A DNA stretch of 64,000 nt from CAWJFP01 sp963842155 (GTDB lineage: Bacteria > Pseudomonadota > Alphaproteobacteria > JACZXZ01). Made by a program: the position numbers and the translations under genes. The notes beneath the pieces are model-generated. The model was not told where the DNA came from, did not search any database, and worked only from the letters and a program-made list of their open reading frames with translations. Location: the NCBI GenBank assembly GCA_963842155.1, contig CAWJFP010000028.1, positions 73,074-137,073 of the forward strand, given 5' to 3'. Positions within the stretch are counted from its first letter, which is position 1. Every line of letters starts with the position of its first letter. Below are positions 1 through 11,319 of this stretch, piece after piece.

Positions 1-185
1 ATTCGCTCTCCGGCCTCAAGGAGAACGTCATCGTCGGCCGCCTCATCCCGGCCGGCACCGGTGCCGTGGTCAGCAAGATGCGCGCGATCGCGGCCGAGCG
101 CGACCGCGTGCAGCAGGAGCTCCAGGCCAAGGCGGCGGCCGAGAGTGCCGCCCTCGCCGACCAGGCCCAGCCCAACGTCGCGTAA
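1..185 (+). CDS. rpoC: RNA polymerase beta' subunit, C-terminal end (partial)
   Basis: Only the last 60 codons are present; the gene enters from the left edge and the first whole codon starts at base 3. The segment LSGLKENVIVGRLIPAGTG is the conserved C-terminal region of the beta' subunit of DNA-dependent RNA polymerase. It is followed by a charged, Ala-rich tail ending at TAA 183-185. Its position just before rpsL matches the usual rpoBC-str order of Proteobacteria. Nothing can be said about the catalytic part, which lies outside the window. Confidence 0.95.
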   Translation, partial: SLSGLKENVIVGRLIPAGTGAVVSKMRAIAAERDRVQQELQAKAAAESAALADQAQPNVA

Positions 186-216
186 GCCGCCAGTTGCGTC
201 GCACGAGCTAGCCCAA

Positions 217-245
217 CCCTCTCTCCTCCTTCGCCGGGGAGAGGG
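217..245. repeat. Palindrome downstream of rpoC, possible terminator or dispersed repeat
   Basis: A CT-rich arm (CTCTCC at 221-226) is complementary to GGAGAG at 238-243 across an 11-base loop, 30-60 bases after the rpoC stop. Similar CCCTCTCC/GGAGAGGG palindromes occur as dispersed intergenic repeats in Alphaproteobacterial genomes. There is no T-run, so a Rho-independent terminator is not shown; processing or a repeat element is equally likely. Confidence 0.4.
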
Positions 246-397
246 CGGGTGGGGCCAGGCGACTTCCGGTGAGGGGCTCTTGCGGACTGCGGCCTCCGTG
301 ACGGGGCGGGTCCGAGCCCCGATCTATCCTCGCCGCGGCGCTTCCTCCCCGCGCGCCCGTCGCGACCGGAAAAGGGCGAAATTCCTCATACCGGCGC

Positions 398-426
398 TTG
401 ACGGCGCCTTGAGCGGGACATAGTAT
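398..426 (+). promoter_or_regulatory. Sigma70-type promoter of the str operon
   Basis: TTGACG (398-403) and TAGTAT (421-426) are separated by exactly 17 bases. Transcription would start near 433 and give a leader of about 200 bases before rpsL. It is the only good -35/-10 pair I see in the rpoC-rpsL gap. Confidence 0.65.
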
Positions 427-432
427 GCGGCG

Positions 433-633
433 CCTTTGGTTGGGGGTTGGCGGTAGGCGATCCGCCTAGACGCAACTCCCGGGTTCAGAAAGCCCGAACA
501 CAATTCGATTTACGCCTTTCGCGGGTTGGCGAAGAGAACCCGCGCGGAGCGGGGCTCGCGCCACCGCTCGTGTTTTGTTTGCACGGACGATGCGCCGCCC
601 CGGGGCGGCGGATAGGGCAGAGGATAGGACGGA
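433..633 (+). other. Long 5' leader of rpsL with two GC hairpins
   Basis: The 200 bases between the predicted start and rpsL hold no convincing ORF. They contain a perfect 8-bp hairpin (520-527 with 537-544, loop 9) and a second hairpin just before the ribosome binding site (593-598 with 605-610). Str operons are known to be controlled by S7 binding to mRNA in enterobacteria, at a different site. A regulatory role here is inference from the length and folding only. Confidence 0.35.
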
Positions 634-1005
634 ATGCCGACGATCAACCAGCTGGTGCGCCATCCGCGCCGGCCGCAGCCGGCGAAGAACAAGGTGCCGG
701 CGCTGCAGGAATGCCCGCAGAAGCGCGGCGTCTGCACGCGCGTCTACACCACCACGCCGAAGAAGCCGAACTCGGCCTTGCGCAAGGTGGCGCGCGTGCG
801 GCTCACCAACGGCTTCGAGGTCACCAGCTACATCCCCGGCGAGGGTCATAATCTGCAGGAGCATTCCGTGGTGCTGATCCGCGGCGGCCGCGTCAAGGAC
901 CTGCCGGGCGTGCGCTACCACATCATCCGCGGCACCCTCGACACGCAGGGCGTGAACGACCGCCGCCAGCGCCGGTCGAAATACGGCGCCAAGCGGCCGA
1001 AGTAA
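634..1005 (+). CDS. rpsL: 30S ribosomal protein S12
   Basis: The 123-aa product has the normal S12 length and motifs: TTPKKPNSALRKVARVRL near residues 38-55 and EHSVVLIRGGRVKDLPGV near 75-92. S12 sits in the decoding centre of the small subunit. The two lysines where streptomycin resistance commonly arises (in KKPNSALRK and GGRVKDLPG) are both wild type. The ATG is preceded by a purine-rich AGAGGATAGGA site. It is the first gene of the str operon, followed after 15 bases by rpsG. Confidence 0.97.
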   Translation: MPTINQLVRHPRRPQPAKNKVPALQECPQKRGVCTRVYTTTPKKPNSALRKVARVRLTNGFEVTSYIPGEGHNLQEHSVVLIRGGRVKDLPGVRYHIIRGTLDTQGVNDRRQRRSKYGAKRPK

Positions 1006-1020
1006 CGGAGCGGGAAAGCA

Positions 1021-1491
1021 ATGTCGCGTCGTCGTCGTGCCGAGAAGCGCGAGGTTTTGCCGGATCCCAAGTACGGCGACCACGTGCTCAACAAGTTCAT
1101 GAACAGCCTGATGGTCACCGGCAAGAAGTCGGTCGCCGAGGGCGTGGTCTACAGCGCGCTGGAGACGATCGAGAAGCGCACCAGCCAGGACCCCATCAAG
1201 GTGTTCCGCGACGCGCTCGACAACGTCCGCCCGGCGATCGAGGTGCGCTCGCGCCGCGTCGGCGGCGCCACTTTCCAGGTCCCCGTCGAGGTGCGCCACG
1301 AGCGCAGCCAGGCGCTCGCCATCCGCTGGCTCATCACCGCCGCGCGCGCCCGCTCCGAATACACCATGATCGAGCGCCTCTCCAACGAGCTGCTCGACGC
1401 CGCGAACAACCGCGGCTCCGCCGTCAAGAAGCGCGAAGACACGCACAAGATGGCCGAGGCCAACCGCGCCTTCTCCCATTACCGCTGGTAG
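1021..1491 (+). CDS. rpsG: 30S ribosomal protein S7
   Basis: This is a 156-aa protein of standard length. It starts MSRRRRAEKREVLPDPKYGD and contains the conserved MVTGKKSVAEGVVYSALE and RWLITAARARSEYTMIERL blocks. S7 is the primary 16S 3'-domain binder that organises the head of the 30S subunit and can act as the feedback repressor of str operons. GGAGCGGGAAAGC lies before the ATG. It lies 15 bases after rpsL and 16 bases before fusA, consistent with one transcript. Confidence 0.97.
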   Translation: MSRRRRAEKREVLPDPKYGDHVLNKFMNSLMVTGKKSVAEGVVYSALETIEKRTSQDPIKVFRDALDNVRPAIEVRSRRVGGATFQVPVEVRHERSQALAIRWLITAARARSEYTMIERLSNELLDAANNRGSAVKKREDTHKMAEANRAFSHYRW

Positions 1492-1507
1492 CCGCGAGAG
1501 CCCGATC

Positions 1508-3583
<2,076 letters not shown>

Positions 3584-3629
3584 CCGCCGTCGATAAAGCG
3601 ACGTCATCTCGCGGAATGGAGAGACCAAA

Positions 3630-4822
<1,193 letters not shown>

Positions 4823-4838
4823 ACAGGCTGATAGGAGA

Positions 4839-4859
4839 GCCCGGGCGCGCGACCCGGGC
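4839..4859 (+). other. Hairpin between tuf and rpsJ
   Basis: GCCCGGG (4839-4845) pairs perfectly with CCCGGGC (4853-4859) across a 7-base loop, 14 bases before the rpsJ start. There is no T-run. It may separate str and S10 transcripts by processing or affect translation of rpsJ, but no function is shown. Confidence 0.35.
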
Positions 4860-4873
4860 GGAAGGCGACGAAC

Positions 4874-5188
<315 letters not shown>

Positions 5189-5191
5189 GGG

Positions 5192-5923
5192 ATGACGGCA
5201 ATGCGTACCGGGCTCGTCGCGCGCAAGGTCGGCATGACCCGCCTCTTCCGGGAGAGCGGCGAGCATGTGCCCGTCACCGTGCTTCAGGTCGAGGCCTGCC
5301 AGGTGGTGGCCCAGCGCACCCGGGAGACGGACGGCTATACCGCCCTCCAGCTCGGCGTCGGCAAAGCCAAGGTCAAGGCGCTCACCAAGGGCGAGCGCGG
5401 CCATTTCGCCAAGGCCAAGGTCGAGCCCAAGCGCAAGCTGGTCGAGTTCCGCGTCAGCCCCGACGCTCTCATCGAGGTGGGCGCCGAGCTCTCGGTCGAG
5501 CATTTCCTGCCCGGCCAATTCGTCGACGTGACCGGCACCACCATCGGCAAGGGTTTCGCCGGCGCCATCAAGCGCCATCATTTCGGCGGTCTGCGCGCGA
5601 GCCACGGCGTCTCGATCTCCCATCGCAGCCACGGCTCGACCGGCCACCGCCAGGATCCGGGCAAGACCTTCAAGGGCAAGAAGATGGCCGGCCATCTGGG
5701 CGACTGCCGGCGCACCACGCAGAACGTCAAGGTGGCGGCGACCGACGCTGCGCGCGGCCTCATCATGATCGAGGGCGCGGTGCCGGGCGCGGCCGGGGGC
5801 TATGTGCTGGTGCGCGACGCGGTCAAGCGGCCGGCGCCCAAGGATCTCCCCTTCCCCGGCGCCGTGGTGAAGGCGCCGTCGACCGCGGCACCCGAGGCCG
5901 CCGCCGGGACGAGCGAGGCATGA
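5192..5923 (+). CDS. rplC: 50S ribosomal protein L3
   Basis: L3 of 243 aa. The N-terminal RTGLVARKVGMTRLF and the conserved loop GSTGHRQDPGKTFKGKKMAG (about residue 147) that reaches toward the peptidyl transferase centre are both present. The C-terminal 25 residues are Ala-rich and extended compared with E. coli L3 (209 aa), which is usual in Alphaproteobacteria. The ATG at 5192 follows GGGGATG; ATG 5201 is an alternative start. Its stop overlaps the rplD start (ATGA at 5920). Confidence 0.96.
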   Translation: MTAMRTGLVARKVGMTRLFRESGEHVPVTVLQVEACQVVAQRTRETDGYTALQLGVGKAKVKALTKGERGHFAKAKVEPKRKLVEFRVSPDALIEVGAELSVEHFLPGQFVDVTGTTIGKGFAGAIKRHHFGGLRASHGVSISHRSHGSTGHRQDPGKTFKGKKMAGHLGDCRRTTQNVKVAATDAARGLIMIEGAVPGAAGGYVLVRDAVKRPAPKDLPFPGAVVKAPSTAAPEAAAGTSEA

Positions 5924-6549
5924 GCGCCATGAAGGCCAAGATCATCAATCTCGACAACAAGTCGGTCGGCGAGCTCGAGCTCGAGGAGGCCGTGTTCGGC
6001 GTGGCGCTGCGCAAGGACATCCTCGCGCGCATGGTCAATTGGCAACTCGCCAAGCGCCGCCAAGGCACGCACAAGACCAAGGGCATCAGCGACATCAGCG
6101 GCACGACCAAGAAGCCCTACAAGCAGAAGGGCACCGGCCGTGCGCGGCAGGGCAGCCTGCGCTCGCCCCAGTTCCGCGGCGGCGCCGTGATCTTCGGCCC
6201 GGTGGTGCGCAGCCACGCCTTCGACCTGCAGAAGAAGGTGCGGAAGCTCGCCTTGCGCACGGCCCTCTCGGCCAAGCAGGCCGAGGGCAAGCTCGTCGTC
6301 ATCGACGAGGCGCGCATCGCCGAGGCCAAGACAGGCGCGCTCGCCAAGCGCCTCGGCAAGCTCGGCTGGGCGTCGGTGCTGATCATCGACGGGCCGGAGC
6401 TCGACGCCAATTTCGCGCGCGCCGCGCGCAACCTGCCCGGGGTGGACCTGCTGCCCCAGCAGGGCGCCAACGTCTACGACATCCTGCGCCGTGACACCCT
6501 CGTGCTCACCCGCGCGGCGGTCGAGAAGCTGCAGGAGCGCCTGCGATGA
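5920..6549 (+). CDS. rplD: 50S ribosomal protein L4
   Basis: The product is 209 aa. The basic extended loop KQKGTGRARQGSLRSPQFRG (about residue 67) is diagnostic of L4; it lines the peptide exit tunnel. L4 is also the feedback regulator of the S10 operon in E. coli, not testable here. The start at 5920 overlaps the rplC stop by four bases, with ATG 5929 (MKAKIINLDN) as an alternative. It ends with a four-base overlap into rplW. Confidence 0.95.
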   Translation: MSAMKAKIINLDNKSVGELELEEAVFGVALRKDILARMVNWQLAKRRQGTHKTKGISDISGTTKKPYKQKGTGRARQGSLRSPQFRGGAVIFGPVVRSHAFDLQKKVRKLALRTALSAKQAEGKLVVIDEARIAEAKTGALAKRLGKLGWASVLIIDGPELDANFARAARNLPGVDLLPQQGANVYDILRRDTLVLTRAAVEKLQERLR

Positions 6550-6869
6550 CCAAGCGCCATTCCGGCAAGGCCGTAGTGAGCCAGGAGCGCATGTACGAGA
6601 TCGTGCGCGCGCCGTTGGTGACGGAGAAGTCGACGCGCGGCTCGGAGCACAACCAGGTGACATTCCGCGTGCCGCTCGACGCTACCAAGCCCGAGATCAA
6701 GGCGGCGATCGAGGGCCTCTTCAAGGTCAAGGTGAAGGCGATCAACACTATCCGCCTCGCCGGCAAGACGAAGCGCTTCCGCGGCCGGATGGGGCGGCGC
6801 TCGGACATCAAGAAGGCGATCGTGTCGCTCGTCGAAGGCCAGACCATCGACGTGACCACGGGTATCTGA
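6546..6869 (+). CDS. rplW: 50S ribosomal protein L23
   Basis: The 107-aa protein has the L23 signature IVRAPLVTEKSTR near residue 18 and the basic KTKRFRGRMGRRSDIKKAIV segment in the second half. L23 sits at the tunnel exit and docks trigger factor and SRP. The ATGA overlap with rplD indicates translational coupling. Seventeen bases separate it from rplB. Confidence 0.95.
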   Translation: MTKRHSGKAVVSQERMYEIVRAPLVTEKSTRGSEHNQVTFRVPLDATKPEIKAAIEGLFKVKVKAINTIRLAGKTKRFRGRMGRRSDIKKAIVSLVEGQTIDVTTGI

Positions 6870-6886
6870 GGGAGCGGCGGCAAACC

Positions 6887-7717
6887 ATGGCGCTCAAGAC
6901 ATTCAAGCCGGCCACCCCGAGCCTGCGCGGCCTCGTGATGGTCGACCGCTCGGAGTTGTGGAAGGGCAATCCCGTCAAGGCGCTCACCGAGGGCAAGCAT
7001 TCCACCGGCGGGCGCAACAACCATGGCCATATCACGACCTGGCAGAAGGGCGGCGGGCACAAGCGCCGCTACCGCCTCGTCGATTTCGTGCGCCGCGCCA
7101 AATGGGGCATGCCGGCGGTGGTCGAGCGGCTGGAATACGACCCCAACCGCACCGCCTTCATCGCCCTCATCAAGTACGAGGACGGCGAGCTTGCCTACAT
7201 TCTGGCCCCGCAGCGCCTCAAGGCGGGCGATACGGTGGTGGCGGGCGAGAAGGAGGACATCAAGCCGGGCAACGCCATGCCGCTCGCCAACATCCCCGTC
7301 GGCACCATCGTGCATAACGTCGAGATGAAGGTGGGCAAGGGCGGGCAGCTCGCGCGCGCCGCGGGCGGCTACGTGCAGCTCGTCGGGCGCGATGCCGGCT
7401 ATGCGCTCGTCAAGCTCGGCTCGGGCGAGGTGCGCATGGTGCGCGCCGAATGCATGGCGACGATCGGCGCCGTGTCGAATCCCGACCACGGCAACATCAA
7501 GATCGGCAAGGCCGGCCGCTCGCGCTGGCTCGGGCGCCGGCCGGTCGTGCGCGGGGTCGCCATGAACCCCATCGACCATCCCCATGGCGGCGGCGAGGGC
7601 CGCACCAAGGGCGGGCGCCATCCGGTGACGCCCTGGGGCATCGGCACCAAGGGCAAGCGCACGCGCAAGAACAAGGCGACGGGCAAGTACATCTTGCGCC
7701 GCCGCTTCCAGAAGTAG
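6887..7717 (+). CDS. rplB: 50S ribosomal protein L2
   Basis: L2 of 276 aa with the hallmark PIDHPHGGGEGRTKGGRHPV near residue 227, including the histidine important for peptidyl transfer and subunit joining. The start ALKTFKPATPSLRGL is typical. The ATG at 6887 is chosen because it follows GGGAGCGGC and gives the standard length; the open frame runs further upstream inside rplW without a better start. Confidence 0.97.
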   Translation: MALKTFKPATPSLRGLVMVDRSELWKGNPVKALTEGKHSTGGRNNHGHITTWQKGGGHKRRYRLVDFVRRAKWGMPAVVERLEYDPNRTAFIALIKYEDGELAYILAPQRLKAGDTVVAGEKEDIKPGNAMPLANIPVGTIVHNVEMKVGKGGQLARAAGGYVQLVGRDAGYALVKLGSGEVRMVRAECMATIGAVSNPDHGNIKIGKAGRSRWLGRRPVVRGVAMNPIDHPHGGGEGRTKGGRHPVTPWGIGTKGKRTRKNKATGKYILRRRFQK

Positions 7718-7729
7718 AGGAGCGTCATC

Positions 7730-8008
7730 GTGTCTCGTTCGGTCTGGAAGGGTCCCTTCGTCGACGGCTTTCTCCTGAAGAAGGCCGAGAAGTCGCGCGA
7801 GTCGGGGCGCAAGGACGTGATCAGGACCTGGTCGCGCCGCTCGACCATCCTGCCCCAGTTCGTCGGCATCACCTTCGGCGTCCATAACGGGCACAAGTTC
7901 ATCCCCGTGCTGGTGACGGAGAACATGGTGGGCCACAAGTTCGGCGAGTTCGCGCCGACCCGCACCTTCCACGGCCACGCCGCGGACAAGAAGGTGAAGA
8001 GGGCCTGA
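7730..8008 (+). CDS. rpsS: 30S ribosomal protein S19
   Basis: The 92-aa product begins SRSVWKGPFVDGFLL and contains ILPQFVGITFGVHNGHKFIP, both standard for S19, which contacts S13 in the 30S head. The initiation codon is GTG at 7730, preceded by GAGGAGCG; no ATG gives the right N-terminus. The last base of its stop codon is the first base of the rplV start. Confidence 0.96.
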   Translation: MSRSVWKGPFVDGFLLKKAEKSRESGRKDVIRTWSRRSTILPQFVGITFGVHNGHKFIPVLVTENMVGHKFGEFAPTRTFHGHAADKKVKRA

Positions 8009-8403
8009 TGGGCAAGCAAGCAAGCGAGCGACGCCTGGCCGATAACGAGGCCATGGCCTTCGCCAGCAGCATCCGCACCAGCGCGCGCAAGCTCAACCTC
8101 GTGGCCGAGAGCATCCGCGGGCTCACGGCGGAGAAGGCGCTCGCCGAGCTCGCCTTCTCGCGCCGCCGCATCGCGGTCGAGGTCAAGAAGGTGCTCGCCG
8201 CTGCGATCGCCAATGCCGAGAACAACCACCAGCTCGACGTGGACCGCCTCGTCGTCGCCGAGGCGACCGTCGGGCGCGCGCTGGTCATGAAGCGCTTCCA
8301 TGCGCGGGCGCGCGGGCGCGGCGCGCGCGTCGAGAAGCCGTTCAGCAACCTCCGCATCGTCGTGCGCGAGCGGAGCGAGGCGAAAGCCGAGGAGAGAGCC
8401 TGA
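8008..8403 (+). CDS. rplV: 50S ribosomal protein L22
   Basis: The L22 family protein is 131 aa. The conserved helix SARKLNLVAESIRGLTAEKA and the beta-hairpin region FHARARGRGARVEKPFSNLR, which lines the exit tunnel, are visible. The first 15 residues (GKQASERRLADNEA) form a slightly longer N-terminus typical of Alphaproteobacteria. It overlaps rpsS and rpsC by one base on each side. Confidence 0.95.
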   Translation: MGKQASERRLADNEAMAFASSIRTSARKLNLVAESIRGLTAEKALAELAFSRRRIAVEVKKVLAAAIANAENNHQLDVDRLVVAEATVGRALVMKRFHARARGRGARVEKPFSNLRIVVRERSEAKAEERA

Positions 8404-9080
8404 TGGGCCATAAAGTCAATCCGACCGGATTTCGACTCGGCGTGAACCGCACCTGGGATTCGCGCTGGTTCGCCGACGACGGCTACGCCGCGCTCCTGCA
8501 CGAGGATCTGAAGCTGCGCCAGTATCTCTACGAGCGGCTGGCGCAAGCCGGCGTCGCGCGCGTGGTAATCGAGCGGCCGGCGAAGAAGGCGCGCATCACC
8601 ATCCATACGGCGCGCCCCGGCGTCGTCATCGGCAAGAAGGGCGCCGACATCGAGAAGCTGCGCCAGGACATCGCCAAGATGACGAGCAGCGAGGTGCATC
8701 TCAACATCGTGGAGATCCGCAAGCCCGAGCTGGAAGCGCGGCTCGTGGCCGAGAACATCGCCCAGCAGCTCGAGCGCCGCGTCGCCTTCCGCCGCGCCAT
8801 GAAGCGGGCGGTGCAGTCGGCCATGCGGCTCGGCGCCCAGGGCATCCGCATCCAATGCGGCGGCCGGCTGGGCGGGGCCGAGATCGCGCGCGTCGAATGG
8901 TATCGCGAGGGGCGCGTGCCGCTCCATACGCTGCGCGCCGACATCGATTACGGCACGGCGACCGCCAAGACCACCTACGGCACCTGCGGCGTGAAGGTCT
9001 GGGTGTTCAAGGGCGAGATCATGGCGCATGACCCCATGGCCCAGGACAAGCGGCTCGCCGAGCAGCAGGTCGCGCGCTGA
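8403..9080 (+). CDS. rpsC: 30S ribosomal protein S3
   Basis: S3 of 225 aa. MGHKVNPTGFRLGVNRTWDS opens the protein; the KH domain has GVVIGKKGADIEKLR near residue 75; the C-terminal half carries QCGGRLGGAEIARVEWYREG. S3 sits at the mRNA entry of the 30S subunit and contributes to mRNA unwinding. The 3' end, including the TGA at 9078, lies in a 33-base tandem duplication described separately. The stop used here is the first one, in copy one. Confidence 0.96.
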   Translation: MGHKVNPTGFRLGVNRTWDSRWFADDGYAALLHEDLKLRQYLYERLAQAGVARVVIERPAKKARITIHTARPGVVIGKKGADIEKLRQDIAKMTSSEVHLNIVEIRKPELEARLVAENIAQQLERRVAFRRAMKRAVQSAMRLGAQGIRIQCGGRLGGAEIARVEWYREGRVPLHTLRADIDYGTATAKTTYGTCGVKVWVFKGEIMAHDPMAQDKRLAEQQVAR

Positions 9081-9119
9081 GCGCATGAGGACGAGCAGCA
9101 GGTCGCGCGCTGAGCGCAT
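9059..9119 (+). repeat. 33-bp tandem duplication over the rpsC stop codon
   Basis: A 28-base block starting CGAGCAGCAGGTCGCGCGCT occurs at 9059-9086 and again, identically, at 9092-9119, a period of 33 bases. The block includes the last rpsC codons and TGA. The second copy is noncoding spacer before rplP. The coding frame of rpsC is unaffected. Confidence 0.9.
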
Positions 9120-9133
9120 AGAGGAAGAGAGAG

Positions 9134-9553
9134 ATGCTTCAGCCGAAGCGGACGAAATACCGCAAGCAACACAAGGGCCGCGTCAAGGGCGTCGCCTGGT
9201 CGGGCACGGCGCTCAATTTCGGCGCCTACGGCCTGAAGGCGATCGAGCCGGGCCGGGTCACCGCGCGCCAGATCGAGGCGGCGCGGCGCGCGCTCACGCG
9301 CCACATCAAGCGTGTGGGGCGCGTCTGGATCCGCATCTTCCCCGACGTGCCGGTGTCGAAGAAGCCGGCCGAGGTGCGCATGGGGTCGGGCAAGGGCGCG
9401 CCGGAGTTCTGGTGCTGCCGCGTCCATCCCGGGCGCATCATGTTCGAGATGGACGGTGTGCCGCGGACGATCGCGGTCCAGGCCATGGAGCTCGCGGCGG
9501 CGAAGCTGCCGATCCGCACCAAGTTCGTGGCCCGTCTCGGCGAGGAGCACTGA
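9134..9553 (+). CDS. rplP: 50S ribosomal protein L16
   Basis: The product is 139 aa. It begins MLQPKRTKYRKQHKGRVKG and contains the VRMGSGKGAPEFWCCRVHPG loop near residue 76, which faces the A-site tRNA and 5S rRNA region. GAGGAAGAGAG precedes the ATG. The unusual CC pair in the loop replaces the more common aliphatic residues and may be lineage-specific. rpmC starts three bases after the stop. Confidence 0.95.
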   Translation: MLQPKRTKYRKQHKGRVKGVAWSGTALNFGAYGLKAIEPGRVTARQIEAARRALTRHIKRVGRVWIRIFPDVPVSKKPAEVRMGSGKGAPEFWCCRVHPGRIMFEMDGVPRTIAVQAMELAAAKLPIRTKFVARLGEEH

Positions 9554-9556
9554 GCC

Positions 9557-9757
9557 ATGAGCGAAGCCGAGGACCTGCGCGCCAAGACCATGGACGAGCT
9601 CAAGGACCAGCTCTACGGCCTGCGCAAGGAGGCGTTCAACCTGCGCTTCCGGCGCGCCAGCGGCCAGCTCGAGAATACCGCCGAGGTGCGGCGCGTGCGG
9701 CGCGACATCGCGCGCCTCAAGACGGTGCTGGGCGAGCGCCGCCGGCAGGCCAAGTAG
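9557..9757 (+). CDS. rpmC: 50S ribosomal protein L29
   Basis: The 66-aa, two-helix protein contains LKDQLYGLRKEAFNLRF and the L29 signature segment ENTAEVRRVRRDIARLKT. It binds near the tunnel exit beside L23. The spacing (3 bases after rplP, 11 before rpsQ) fits the conserved rplP-rpmC-rpsQ order. Confidence 0.94.
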   Translation: MSEAEDLRAKTMDELKDQLYGLRKEAFNLRFRRASGQLENTAEVRRVRRDIARLKTVLGERRRQAK

Positions 9758-9768
9758 GAGAGGAGAGA

Positions 9769-10032
9769 ATGCCCAGGCGCGAATTGCATGGCGTGGTGGT
9801 GAGCGACAAGGCCGACAAGACCGTCGTGGTGCGCGTCGACCGGCGCGTGCAGCACCCCGTCTACAAGAAGTTCGTGGTGCGCTCGAAGAAATTCATGGCG
9901 CATGACGAAGCCAACCGCTTCAAGGTCGGCGACGCGGTGCGCATCCGCGAATGCCGGCCCTTGTCGGCGCGCAAGCGCTGGGAAGTGGTCGCGAGCGGCG
10001 CCGACGCGTCGCCCGACAGTACCGCGAGCTGA
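9769..10032 (+). CDS. rpsQ: 30S ribosomal protein S17
   Basis: The 87-aa OB-fold protein shows LHGVVVSDKADKTVVVRVDR near the start and GDAVRIRECRPLSARKRWEV at residues 53-72, the S17 signature. It binds 16S rRNA helices 7 and 11. The ATG 9769 follows GGAGAGGAGAGA. The long upstream open frame across rplP and rpmC is a GC-driven shadow and is not used. Confidence 0.95.
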   Translation: MPRRELHGVVVSDKADKTVVVRVDRRVQHPVYKKFVVRSKKFMAHDEANRFKVGDAVRIRECRPLSARKRWEVVASGADASPDSTAS

Positions 10033-10067
10033 CGGCCGCGGACGATTAGAGAGAAGAGGCCAACAAG

Positions 10068-10436
10068 ATGATCCAGATGCAGACCAGCCTGGAGGTCGCC
10101 GACAATTCGGGCGCGCGCCGGGTGCAGTGCATCAAGGTGCTGGGCGGGTCCAAGCGAAAGTTCGCTTCCGTGGGCGACGTCATCGTCGTCTCGGTCAAGG
10201 ACGCGATCCCGCGCGGCCGCGTCAAGAAGGGCGACGTCCACCGCGCCGTGATCGTGCGCACGGCCAAGGCGATCCGCCGCGCCGACGGCAGCTCGATCCG
10301 CTTCGACCGCAACGCGGCCGTGCTGATCAACGCCCAGGGCGAGCCCATCGGCACCCGCATCTTCGGGCCGGTGACGCGCGAGCTGCGCGCGCGCAAGTAC
10401 ATGAAGATCATCTCCCTCGCGCCGGAGGTGCTGTGA
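10068..10436 (+). CDS. rplN: 50S ribosomal protein L14
   Basis: L14 of 122 aa, the universal length. ADNSGARRVQCIKVLGGS near residue 9 and RNAAVLINAQGEPIGTRIFG near 85 are diagnostic. L14 forms inter-subunit bridge B8 with 16S rRNA. AGAGAAGAGG lies upstream. The final base of TGA is shared with the rplX start. Confidence 0.97.
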   Translation: MIQMQTSLEVADNSGARRVQCIKVLGGSKRKFASVGDVIVVSVKDAIPRGRVKKGDVHRAVIVRTAKAIRRADGSSIRFDRNAAVLINAQGEPIGTRIFGPVTRELRARKYMKIISLAPEVL

Positions 10437-10753
10437 TGGCGTCAAGGATCAAGAAGGGCGACCGCGTCGCCGTGCTAAGCGGGCGCGACAAGGGCAAGCA
10501 AGGCGAGGTGCTCAAGGTGCTGCGCGCGGCCGACCGCGTCCTCGTCCAGGGCATCAACATCGTGAAGCGCCATACGCGCCAGTCGGCGAAGAGTTCGGGC
10601 GGCATCATCGAGCAGGAGGCGCCCATCCACGTCTCCAACCTCGCGCATCTCGACCCCAAGGACAACAAGCCGACGCGCGTCGGCTTCAAGCTCATCGATG
10701 GCGGCCGCAAGGTGCGCTACGCCAAGCGCTCCGGCGAGATCATCGACAGGTAA
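10436..10753 (+). CDS. rplX: 50S ribosomal protein L24
   Basis: The 105-aa protein starts MASRIKKGDRVAVLSGRDKG, a KOW motif typical of L24, an assembly initiator that contacts 23S rRNA domain I. IVKRHTRQSAKSSGGIIEQE in the middle is the usual basic loop. The start overlaps the rplN stop by one base. Five bases separate it from rplE. Confidence 0.95.
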   Translation: MASRIKKGDRVAVLSGRDKGKQGEVLKVLRAADRVLVQGINIVKRHTRQSAKSSGGIIEQEAPIHVSNLAHLDPKDNKPTRVGFKLIDGGRKVRYAKRSGEIIDR

Positions 10754-10758
10754 GGACA

Positions 10759-11301
10759 ATGGCAGCCAGGCTACGCGAGCATTACGACACGGTCGTCAAG
10801 CCGGATCTGATGAAGCAGTTCCAGTACCGCAACCCCATGCAGGTGCCGAAGCTGGAGAAGATCGTCATCAATATGGGCGTGGGCGAGACGGTCGGCGACA
10901 GCAAGCGGATCAACGCCGCGACGGAGGAGCTTGCCCGCATCTCGGGCCAGCGCCCCCTCGTCACCACCGCGCGCGTCGCGATCGCCAATTTCAAGCTGCG
11001 CAAGGGCATGAAGATCGGCTGCAAGGTCACCTTGCGGCGGGACCGCATGTACGAGTTCCTCGACCGCCTGGTCACCATCGCGCTCCCGCGCGTGCGCGAC
11101 TTCCGCGGCCTCTCGGACCGCAGCTTCGACGGGCGCGGCAACTACACCTTCGGCCTCAAGGAGCAGATCGTGTTCCCCGAGATCGACTACGACCAGGTCG
11201 ATGCCATCCGCGGCATGGACATCACCATCGTGACGACGGCGAAGACCAACGACGAGGCGCTGGCGCTTCTCAAGGCCTTCTCCATGCCGTTCGCGAGCTG
11301 A
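10759..11301 (+). CDS. rplE: 50S ribosomal protein L5
   Basis: The product is 180 aa. PKLEKIVINMGVGE near residue 31 and FGLKEQIVFPEIDYDQVDAI near 132 identify L5, which binds 5S rRNA and the P-site tRNA elbow. The ATG follows AGGTAAGGACA. rpsN lies 18 bases downstream. Confidence 0.96.
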   Translation: MAARLREHYDTVVKPDLMKQFQYRNPMQVPKLEKIVINMGVGETVGDSKRINAATEELARISGQRPLVTTARVAIANFKLRKGMKIGCKVTLRRDRMYEFLDRLVTIALPRVRDFRGLSDRSFDGRGNYTFGLKEQIVFPEIDYDQVDAIRGMDITIVTTAKTNDEALALLKAFSMPFAS

Positions 11302-11319
11302 TTCAAGGAGGGCCGGATC

